This document shows positions 45,726 through 55,783 of a stretch of 64,000 nt of DNA, piece after piece; position 1 is the first letter of the stretch; each line of letters begins with the position of its first letter. The DNA is from Acephala macrosclerotiorum. Taxonomy: Eukaryota > Ascomycota > Leotiomycetes > Helotiales > Mollisiaceae. The stretch is taken from NCBI GenBank assembly GCA_014904845.1, contig MU119344.1, positions 62,001-126,000 of the forward strand, written 5' to 3'. The translations under genes were made by a program, and so were the position numbers. Under the pieces are notes generated by a model that was not told the DNA's origin, made no database searches, and saw nothing but the letters and a program-made list of their open reading frames with translations.

Positions 45726-48447
45726 CTTGGTAAGTTACAGCCAACGGTTTTTTAAGACACGGAAAGTGAAAAAACACACGTAAAAGCGCAAAATAGGGAC
45801 ATAGGATACATAGCTCCATCCAGCCAAGGCTCCGTCCCTGGATGGATAAATTAGAGAGTTGTTCTTCTGTTGATACGGACGGATACAGGTGAGCAGTTTC
45901 AATATGTTATCAATCGCAATTCAAAAAGCGCCTAAACCACCCCCGCGTTAGCGTTCCTGCCCCCAGACTTTACCCTTTCCGTGCGCTTGCGTACGGCATT
46001 TTCTCTCAAACTCTCCGAGAATAGAGCAAGAATGGCTTCAAGCACATGAAGTGATCATGCGCATGAAAGGAAAAATGCTCTTTAGGACCAGGCGGTGTTA
46101 AAGACCCTTTTCAGGTAACATGACACGTTTTGCGGGTCTTTTTGTCATAGAAAACGTAGACAAAAATGAAACAACCATTACGCAGCATTTCTCCGCTCCT
46201 CAAATCCGTGAAGATGGCCAACATGGACCTTGAAACACCAGATAATATTGTGAACTCTAGGCACATAGGTGATGAATGGACCAAGATTGCCTCATAGGCA
46301 CCAGCATTCTCGTTCCTGAGCTTGGTGATGAGCGGAAGTCATGATCGTGAGATGGTCGGCTAATCTCGGTATTCATGTGGATGTGAATGCCTAGAACAAC
46401 GTACTATAATGCGAGGTATAAATAAATTTCAGCAGTGGCGTAAAGTCTTGATGGTAGCCAAGACTAACATGCTTGTAGGAAGGTGCACTATTGCTGATGC
46501 ATTTCCACTGAAAATGCAATCTGGCCGGTGTTTGATGCAAGATCCCCAGAATCGTAAATATCCTGAGACACCAGCATAGCATGAACCAGATACATATCTG
46601 TACGTGGATGGTGAGTCTAGGAGACTCTGTTAATAAGATTACCGTTACTATCAACGATAGAATTAGACAGGATTTGGGATGACAATAAGAGCATGCGTCT
46701 TGTGACTCACCTCCTCCGACCCTTTCTCGGAGTCGAGACAATTCTTCGAAACCAGATCTGGAATCGTACAGAGACGAGGACTAGTTGTAGGGTCAGGGCA
46801 AAGGGCATGAAGACTAAATTGAAGGAGCACAGCGAGGATACTAAATTCTCATCCGACCGAGCCAAAAGGACTGAGACTGTGTGGCGAATGGATCAATGGC
46901 TTGATACCAGTAAGACATATCGAAAAGCTCCACCAGACTGCAATGGGAACCGAGATAAGCTGGACATTGATCCCAATAAATTTGCGGCTTCAGAATGGGT
47001 GTGTGGTGGCAATACCTTTGAGGGAAATTTCGCGACAGACTTGACAGAGAAGGTAAAGCAGTCTGCCTAGCGGGCACAGAGTACTTCTCCCAAAAGATGT
47101 GAAATGGAACACATGGAATTTCAGGTGCGGTCCGAGGACGGCGGGAGAGACTTCTCCGGTAATGGAAATTGAAGCAACACAAAGGATTTTGACCTTTACT
47201 GCGACATGCAACAGTATCCATAAAAGAGAATGGCGTACGGCACATTACTTTATTGAAACTGTAGATGTGCAACAAAGAATTCTGCCCGTTGATCGAAAAT
47301 AGGAGCGAATTTGAAGCAGAGCCTGTTGATAAGCCGTTACAAACTAACTATGTAGTGCCTATAGTTTTATCTGTCATTTTTGTCTGCCATCCACCTTGTC
47401 ACCTTGGTCTCCAAACACGATATAGCATTCAGGATGGGCTGAACCAAGAATTTGGGATCGATGTGCAACAATAGATGTTTGAAAGATTCGATATCATGGT
47501 GTTACACCGTGATAACGTGCGCAGAAAGCGAAATTTTCAGACTCGTTGGATACCAAAAGGAATCTTAGAGATGGTCTATGCCCTAGTCCCAATTTTGAGT
47601 TGCGATGTGCAACAGATATGGTGTGAGGAGCTCTAGGCCATGCAATTGATCCCATGATTCCAAGTCAGTGGTGGCGCGCAATGACTGCGTGATCCTTCAC
47701 CGGAGCAGTGAAAGTGTGTCAAGGGAAGAATTAACGTGGCTAACCAAAAAGCTGGGATTGCGATATGCAACATATGGAAATGCCTCGAATCATGAAACAA
47801 TTTGAAGACAGTTGGTAGTTGGTAATTGAAATGGCTTCGTGAATCACTGTACCGGAGTTGGGAGTGAGCTGAACAGACAAATAGCTGAAGCCCTGCGTTG
47901 GGCTGGTAACAGTCGACTTACACATAGAGTTCTACTTCAGGCACAGAAAATTGCCTGAAACAACGTAGTTATCCTTCGTCATCTTACCGAACAGGTGCAC
48001 CTATCCTTGACCGCAGTATCCTTCAAGCTAGACTAGCTCCATCCTTGGCAACATGAATCTGGTAGAATCCTTGCTCTTGAGTTCACAAGCCGTATCAATC
48101 CATCACGTCTGACGTTTCAACAGTCAACAGGAGATTGCTGGCCATCTAATGATGTTGATCATCCTTAATCCTTGGTTGATGATTCTTACTTCGTGGTGAG
48201 GTGGTGCTTAGACCTCGAAATCTGTTAGCTGGTATGCCTATAAGATCGTTTGTAAACCATATACGATATGGACCGGTATCGTGTTGACCATGGCATGGAG
48301 TTTCTGGAGGCAGCTGGATCTAGAACAAACGGTATGGGAATCAGTATGCTTGAATGATACACGATGACTCGCACACATACCAAAGTTTGAACAGATGCAA
48401 TCAAGATCTTTCGTCGAGATGTCGTTGGCCGAGTCGGAGGATGTGTC
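45726..48447. other. Gene-poor region with a dispersed short repeat
   Basis: No supportable gene. The 125-codon ORF at 46693-47070 is not recognised. The stretch 47201-47772 carries the repeated core listed separately. Confidence 0.4.
47201..47772 (+). repeat. Five diverged copies of a TGCGATRTGCAACA core
   Basis: The decamer ATGTGCAACA or a one- to two-base variant occurs at 47206, 47265, 47461, 47605 and 47763. In the last two copies it sits inside a longer shared context (TTGCGATRTGCAACA followed by ATATGG). Spacing between the last three copies is 144 and 158 bp. This looks like an old tandem array of roughly 150-bp units, or a degraded repeat-encoding exon (the core reads D-V-Q-Q in one frame). 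Confidence 0.5.
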
Positions 48448-49420
48448 TCATCGTCCCTTGGGTTTGCGTATAATAACTTTGTGTCCTTCTAGTTGCCAGC
48501 CGACACCAAAGTCCTTGACCAGGGCTTGCCATGTGGTGTTGGTGTACTCTTCGAGTGATCTCTGATCGATCGATAGATAACTTCTTCCTAAACACTTCAA
48601 CGCCTGTTTCGTAATGACATCCTCTGCAAATTCCATAAGCCTGGATTTCAGACCATCCACACTTCGTTTGACTCGCCAGAATAGGAAGTAGTTATCGTGA
48701 GCCATGGCGTTTAAGGTTGAATCGACTTTTGCATCATGTAATCTGTATTCATGTCTGACCGAGTATGCCTGGGCAAGGTCGTTTTGTCGACATGCGAGAT
48801 CCAGGACCAAGTATCCCACAAACTCTTGCAACTCGGTATTCGTGAGTGGTCGGACCGTGTGCATCTTCTTGAGAAGGTGAAGGATTGCTGGGTGATAAGA
48901 CTCCATATGCTTCACTTGTATGGACAGGCGGATGCAGAAGATGTAGGCTTGTATGGAGAAATCGTCGACACGTTTCGAGGCAACAATGCCCTCGCGGAGC
49001 TTGCGCATCGCCATCATGAGTGTCGATATATCTCTGTTGCTTGTGGAACCGAAGTCAGCTATCATACTGTTGACCTGCACATCCGTCGGGATCGAAGCAG
49101 CTGGCCGTTGCATCCCTTGGCTCTTTCCATTCTCCTGCGATATCTCTAGTCGTGCAAGTCTTCGCGACAATTCATCGCCTCGACCCGCGTCGGCGCAGAA
49201 GGCCATGAAGCGCTCGACAATGTTTGTGTAGTACTGCTCCTGTATGCGGTAGTTGAGAAGCCTATTACGATCAGTGTGGGATCGAGAGTGGCAGGTGGAG
49301 GGGCATTGTTTACCTCTTGTCGCCCTTGGACGGCAGGCCGATGGACTCCAAAGGATCGACATTGACCTGCTTCAGTCGCCCCCATGGTGCTGAAGGCGTG
49401 CGACCTCCACGCGACGACAT
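48448..49420 (-). CDS. PCI/SAC3-GANP-like conserved protein
   Basis: A conserved fungal protein of 306 aa. Exon 1 is 49314-49420 (start MSSRGGRTPSAPWGRLKQV) and exon 2 is 48448-49261. The 52-nt intron (49262-49313; GTAAAC ... TAG) joins GDK-R-LLNYRIQEQYY in frame. The helical body and the C-terminal part resemble PCI-type scaffolds of the SAC3/GANP/eIF3 class: YHPAILHLLKKMHTVRPL, ELQEFVGYLVLDLACRQ, AHDNYFLFWRVKR, then the winged-helix-like end ALKCLGRSYLSIDQRSLEEY and GWQLEGHKVIIRKPKG. Related proteins act in mRNA-export or splicing-associated complexes; this one's partner is not evident. It is divergent to the Izh-type gene, with 327 bp between starts. I am sure of the gene and moderately sure of the family. 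Confidence 0.8.
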
Positions 49421-49747
49421 CTATTCGAGCGCGACGTCGACGGTCTGACGTGGCAAATGGAGAGAAGGAGGTTGAGTTCCTCCTTGGACTCGGCTCCCCT
49501 GCTTCAGCCACCGCTAAGCTCAACTAAGTTAGCACATTTGTACCTCCTGCCTCGGCGGCAGCGACTTGCCATCTGATGTTGCTCCACCCTCAACGTTTTT
49601 CAAAGCCGATTTATTCTCAAAATCATCTGCTTTCCTTCTCCAAGGTAGGCCTCTTGACCCTCGATAAATCCTGATGAATTTCACTTCAGTGTTGAAGCCT
49701 TCTCAAATCTTTTCCCTCTTGATATCTCCTACCTGTGCTCCTCTCAC
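49421..49747. promoter_or_regulatory. Divergent intergenic promoter region
   Basis: 327 bp separate the start codons of the PCI-like and Izh-type genes, so both promoters lie here. No recognised operator. Confidence 0.45.
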
Positions 49748-50780
49748 ATGTCGGTCCGCCAAAGAAGACCCTCGACGACTGAAGTCATCACAGATGCCGC
49801 AAAGAGTCTCGAAAAGCGTGTAGAAAATGCGTTGACGGTTCTATGGGATGATTTGCCTTCATGGCAGCAAGACAATCACTACATTCATTCCGGATATCGA
49901 CCAGCCTCCGAATCGTTCAAGAAGTCATTCGCCAGTCTCGGATACCTTCACAATGAATCGGTCAACATCTACTCTCACTTGCTTGGCGCCGCGATGTTCT
50001 CGTCAATTGGGGTTGTGTTATACACTTCTATAAAGCCAAGATATGAGTCGGCAGCTCCCGCTGATATCTTGGCCTTCGGATGTTTCTTTGCAGGTGCAGC
50101 TCTATGTTTGGGGATGTCTGCAACATACCATGCTATCTCCAACCACTCTCCAATTGTCGCCAAGTTTGGCAACAAGTTGGATTATGTGGGTATTGTGTTC
50201 TTGATTACTGGAAGCTTCATTCCTAGTATCTATTATGGTTTCTACTGCCATCCCCACCTGCAAGAATTCTATTGGACTATGGTCAGTCACGCGTTTCCTT
50301 GATGTTTTGATCTTAAGCTCACGGTCAAAGATCTGCTCCCTCGGTCTTGGATGCGCTTCTGTCTCTATCTTTGACCGCTTTCGAACTCCAGCGTGGCGAC
50401 CCTATAGAGCTGGCATGTTTGTTCTGATGGGCCTTTCTGCTGTGTTTCCTGTGCTTCATGGCATCGAAATGTATGGCATGAACGACATGCGGGATCGAAT
50501 TGGGCTCACATGGCTGGTTCTACAAGGGTTTCTTTACATACTTGGGGCTGGGCTCTATGCAGTGAGTTTTGACTTAACTCTTTTGATTGACTCGACTTCG
50601 ATGACTCGCTAACACACCCAGGCCCGATGGCCCGAACGTTCATGGCCTGGAGCTTTCGATATCTGGGGCAGCTCGCATCAGATCTTTCATGTGCTTGTTG
50701 TTATGGCAGCCGGATCGCATTTGTATGGATTGCTCAAAGCATTCGATTTTCATCACAGTGTGCTTGGCTTAGCATGCTAG
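49748..50780 (+). CDS. Adiponectin/progestin receptor-like (hemolysin III/Izh family) membrane protein
   Basis: A seven-helix membrane protein of the PAQR family. Yeast Izh members affect zinc and sterol homeostasis, and animal relatives show ceramidase-like activity. Three exons, 49748-50281, 50331-50561 and 50622-50780, with introns of 49 and 60 nt; 307 aa. Family hallmarks: SxxSLGYLHNESVNIYSHLLG at residues 61-80, SATYHAISNHS with metal ligand H128, the LDYVGI aspartate D145, and HQIFH with ligands H274 and H278. The C terminus ends HHSVLGLAC. The N-terminal 75 residues are hydrophilic and probably cytosolic. The acceptor of intron 1 is AAG, less common than CAG or TAG but consistent with the frame. 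Intact. Confidence 0.93.
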
Positions 50781-51304
50781 CACTTGGCGGGGCAGCGTGG
50801 GGTTTAAAGGGTTTGGATCAACATATTCCGAAGTTTAGATTTTTGTCATATAAATTGGATCTGAAAACTGAATGTTGCATAGATCTGAGGACACAAATGA
50901 TTGTTCTTGTGTTTACAGTAAATCCATCAGGTAGAGCAGGTGAGGAGTTAGACTTGACTTTCGGCAAGCGGCAACATGAAGAGTATAACGCCTGCCTCCT
51001 TTTCTTTTCTGTCTTTCAAAATAAAATAGGCATTAGGGCCTGTCTCCTAATCCACAACGGCAATCTGAATGGCTCATTTGCCGTTCTGCTGCTCGTACTA
51101 CCGTGCTACCAGTCAAGCCTCGTCTAACGAGGCTGTAAAATTGCCTCGGCCTCGGCTCCGGCTCACAAATCCGGGGGTGCATCTTCCCCACAACATCGCT
51201 GACACCACCAACGTACATATGAACGACTACTTCCCTCACCGTCCTCCCTGAGGTTCGAATGCCATATATCTCTATCCGAGTCCATCTACATACCTTTAGC
51301 AACC
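50781..51304. other. Intergenic region
   Basis: 3' flank of the Izh-type gene and promoter of the SDR. A CGGCTC-type short repeat is at 51140-51163. No other feature seen. Confidence 0.4.
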
Positions 51305-52375
51305 ATGGCAGAACGTGCAGCCCAAATCGCTGGCCACCTCAATTACCCTAAAGGCCTCCTGGCTGGCCAGGTAGCTATTATCACAGGCTCAGGACAAGGC
51401 ATTGGTGCTGAAACAGCTCGTCTCTTTGCCAATGAAGGTGCAAGAGTTGTAGTGTCCGACATTGATGCTGGTACGAAGCTTCACCTCAATCTGCAGCACT
51501 ACTGCTGACTTCAGGGACAGCAAAAGCACAACAAGTCGCCGACAACATCAACCAGTCTGGCGGAAAGGCCACTGCAGTCTCTGGTGATATGCTGGACTCC
51601 GAATACATCAAGACGCTGGTTAAGAAGGCTGCGGAGTTCGGAAATGGGAAGATTAACATTATTGTGAACAATGCGGGGTCAGCGAATCCAAACAACCCTC
51701 ACATCCTACACAGCTGTTGACAAGCTTGCAGATACACCTGGGATGGCGTAATCCACAAGGTAGAAACCCTTCTACCTTTCTTTACTCTCCTCTTTCTCGC
51801 AAATAATTGACGAAACTTCTCGCCCCCGGATAAGTAGACGGAATGCTGACAATGCTTGCTAGATGACCGACAAACAATGGGACAACATAATCGCCCTCCA
51901 CAATACCGCACCCTTCAAACTCGTCCGCGAAGCCGCCCCCTACTTCCGCGTCACAGATGGTGAACCTCGCTGCATAATCAACATTTCCTCCACCTCCGGC
52001 GTCCACGGCAACGCAGGTCAAGCCAACTACGGCCTCGCAAAATCCGGAATAAACGGTTTGACGAAAGTCATTGCGAAGGAATGGGGCCCGAAGTTTGGTG
52101 TCAGAGCAAACTCGATTGCTTTCGGTCATATTTTGACACGGCTGACGGCTGCGAAGGAGGACGGTGCGTTTGTTACGACGCCGGATGGGGAGAAGATTGC
52201 TTTGGGCATACCGAAGGGGCAGGGCTCGCAGTCGGCGAATGCGAATTTGGATATTCCGTTGAGGAGGCCTGGGACGGCTACGGAGGCTGCGAGCAGTATT
52301 TTGGCTGTTGCTAGTCCGCTGTTCAGCTACATCACTGGCCAGGTCATTATGGTCACGGGAGGCAGGAACATGTAG
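51305..52375 (+). CDS. Short-chain dehydrogenase/reductase (FabG-like)
   Basis: NAD(P)-dependent oxidoreductase of the classical SDR type, 289 aa. Four exons, 51305-51470, 51515-51677, 51732-51759 (only 28 nt) and 51863-52375, with introns of 44, 54 and 103 nt. The Rossmann motif TGSGQGIG is at 27-34, NNAG is split across intron 2, and the catalytic S162, Y175 and K179 lie in NISSTSGVHGNAGQANY and the following GLAKSG. The C terminus has the SYITGQVIMVTGGRNM pattern of 3-oxoacyl-ACP-reductase-like enzymes. An insertion around residues 215-245 (TTPDGEKIALGIPKGQG) is typical of a fungal subgroup. The substrate cannot be read from sequence. It has no obvious partner genes nearby. Confidence 0.92.
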
Positions 52376-55300
52376 AGGAAGTACTGAACGGATTTGGTCG
52401 TTGTAAGTTGGCCTATTCGAAGTCCTCCCTCATTAGGGTTGAGGCTGCTCCCTAACTGGAAGCTTCTCGATTTCGTCTCACCTGATGCCTGGTCTCTATT
52501 GCTTGATTGTTGTTTTGCGCTGTTATCCTCTACCGCTCATCTCGTTGATATTCATTGTCCCAAGTTGGGTAGGAACATTGCCCACGTTTCCTTCTCTGTT
52601 ACGGGCCCGGCTACCAACCTCCCGTGGTTGCTAGCCCATAGGGATTCCCAGTTCCAATGCCCTTCCATTGCAGCAAGGAGGCAACCTCGCCGTAGCACCG
52701 TCGTGCCTCGAAGCGTCTATATATCATCACCATCTCCCATCTCTGCTATGCTTCATATCATACATACACCACTCAATCAATAATTCATTCATTCAATCTA
52801 GTTCTTCCTCATCTTTGTTATATAAAGACATCTTCAAAAATTCAACAGTCCTCGAGCTTCTGTACGCAGCACTCCGGATCAAAGCAAGATCAACTATCTT
52901 TACATCTACATTTTACTATTAGCATTTCACCACAACATGCAACATATGGCTAGAACCTCACCCACGACCGTTCAAGAATCTATGCTACATATAGATGCAG
53001 TACACGCGACACCATATCTCTTACCAAAACAGGCTTAATCGTCCGAAGATACTAGCGGACGCGCGATTCACCGCAGTATCCACAACGCTGCCTCCATTTC
53101 GTTCCTAGGCATCCAACCTCAAAGCGAGTGCCACAAGGCAGAGAAGATACTGTCAGTATTCCCTTCTGACCCTCGAAGGATGGAAATCCAAACCTTCATA
53201 CGGCCTGCGACGATGACCACGGTACGGCTTTGCCAACAAATCTACGGCACTACGTCGACAAAAGCCAACACTTTGGAATGATGAGGACCTAACAACCCTT
53301 TCAGCGTCGAATTGCTCTGCGCCAAACATTCCACGACGGAGAGTTCAGCACTGGTTTCAAATTGGAGGAAGGAGAATAATTTGGATCAACAACCGCTACA
53401 AGGTCTTCTTTTCTAGGAGTAAGTCGCCCTTACAGGCATATTCTTAGATGCTGATGAAAGAGCAGACAGCCTACATTCGGCATCGCGAATACGAGTGGGC
53501 CGTTCTCTCTCCGCAAGAAAGGCAGAGTAAATGCCGTCCAAGATATGGGGTTTGAGAATGCTGCTCTGGTACAAAAGGGCAATACTCATTCCTGTCTGTC
53601 GACCTCACGGAGTACAAAAAGCACCTGGGGGATCCTTTGCAACTAGGTCTAGGTAAACGACCCGACCCGATATTTCATCCACCTCTACAGCTAGTATTCA
53701 CCGGTTCTAGAACTCTTCCGCATCCTACCCAGCAAAACCCTAACACCGTCGACCTGAAGTTCATGAATGGGCTATTTCGGCAACGGCTCCGGGGCGTCTA
53801 CCCTACATGATGGAACTTACCATCAAGACCAGCGACAGCGTGTTGGAGAAGCATTCTCCCTACAGGTTCAATTCGTTGGCGGCAACAACCCGGACGACTT
53901 ACCAGGCCTGCGAAACCATTGTCTCTCCGGCCACAGGAAGGCGCAGTTTGCTCCCACCACATTGGCACCACCACACGAGTGCCGAACCTTCGAGGCCAAT
54001 GTGCAGATACTACCAAGTACAGGTCCACGAGCGGCGAAGCTTTATCTCGCTACCAGCAATACCAAATAATGTCAAAAGCGAGGACATTACGGACCATGTT
54101 CGGGGTCATGTTCCGCTCATCCAAGAAGCAGCCTGCGTCTCAGCGAGCGCTAGAACTACCGCCAGCCCCTCCAGTACGCGAACGCTGCGACGAATGGTTC
54201 GACTTTTCAGGCAGTCCAGAATGTTCCTGTGGCTTTGAAGCAAGTGACGACGATTTTCGAGCAGCTGCAGACAGGTTGCGGCTCCCGTTGGCGGAGCTAT
54301 GGATTAGTCGAGCAACTTTGCTGCACTGTCATCTCAAAAGCTGTCCTGGAGCCGGGGATGCCTATTGTTGTAAGTTGGGTGGGCGCGAAAGCTGAGCTGA
54401 GCTGTTTAGTAGCTATAGAATGCTTGAAGCACATTTTCAGGAGCATGCTTTAGACGAATTTGATGCCGTCTTTGGTGATAATGTCCCAGCGAGTAGACCA
54501 CGAGAGCTAGCCGAAGCAGGTGACCTGTAACAAATGGACGCAAGGCGTCTTGCAAGCAATGAGCAGTCTTGGAATGGACGAGAGCTTTCTAATCCCTTTG
54601 GTGTTGTATGCCGTCTACAGGGCTTTATAAGGTTCTGCTCGATGCGTAAGAGACATCATGCCGTGATCTTTACCTTTGCTCGCATTTAATTCAATGTGGA
54701 CGCTCCTCCTGCCTGGGTTGCAGGCTCGGGTTAGGCTCTGCATAAGGTTCTAGCGGGCCTCACGGATGATTGGCTGTCAACAAGTGGCGTTGCATTTCGC
54801 CACACACCCTCACGGCGAGTCTATTTGTTTGCCTCATCGCCTAGACATGATTGCTTTGCCTAGCGGTAGATCCCGCAGTGCCTGAAACAGAGCCAAATCT
54901 GCGGGGCACTTTCGCGCATTGCAGCTGGATTACCGCGGAGGAGCTCATTGGGCCGCGGAATATATCATCGCGGACTCGCGTCTCGTGCTTTGCATGAGGC
55001 TTGTTGTTTTTCTCGTCTCAACTGCATTGCACATGTCAATCTTTACTTGTATCGCTGTGAAGCTGTGTCTGTACCAATTAATATCCGGCGTACAGCATGG
55101 ATTATTCTCTCCAAATATATACATATTTTCTCTTCTTTTTCCCCTTCATTTTTCCCCTTCATTTTCCCCCTCATTTTTTTGGTATCATGGCGTCGAATGT
55201 GTGATTGTCTCGGTGAGCGTCTTTCTTTGACATGAAAGGGGTATAGATCAACAAGCTTATGCCGAGATCTACTCAGCTTGAACCCTCTCCAGTAAGGCCA

Positions 55301-55783
55301 CTGCACCATGGTGGATACCACAATGTCATTCTGGACCTACAAGTATGAGACATTACCTGTGTTGTGTTGTAGACTTGCGAGGTAATTCAGGCATGTCTCG
55401 GTCGGTCCAAGTTGTTTCAGCTCACTGGTTTTCTGCTAGACTATTAGGAGATCTAAGTTCTCCGCGATAGTTCATGTCTCTCTTTCCACTGCGCATTATT
55501 TGTTGGACGACAGCTGCAATGCAGTAGTTTGTTATAGGTAGTCAGTGCCTGGTCACCAGGTCCGTATTAGAGGCGTTCAATGGCTCGTTGGTATTTTCCG
55601 TGTCTCAAGCACTTCGTGTTCTGGGGCAAAGATCGTGGATTGGGAGTACCTCTCAAACTTTATAAAAGCTAGCCCTGCTATGGTAAGTTCTCGCGATCAA
55701 ATCTTATTCTCACCCACGTTACAGCTTCGACCTGCTTTATCATCATAGAGCCTTACTTTGGTTCACCCTCTTCCCGTCTCAGT
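52376..55783. other. Gene-poor region with possible gene relic
   Basis: No intact recognisable gene. ORFs of up to 158 codons (53767-54453) overlap in several frames. A C/T-rich tract lies at 55130-55180 and the promoter of the repeat protein at 55400-55783. Confidence 0.4.
52998..54412 (+). pseudogene. Possible decayed gene, unassigned
   Basis: From an ATG near 52998 one plus-strand frame is almost open for about 430 bases, broken only by TAG and TGA. It contains protein-like sequence such as RVQHWFQIGGRRIIWINNRY. Other open stretches follow at 53480-53640 (VNAVQDMGFENAALVQKG) and 53919-54395. No family is recognised, and the pieces could also be chance ORFs in coding-like DNA. Confidence 0.3.
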
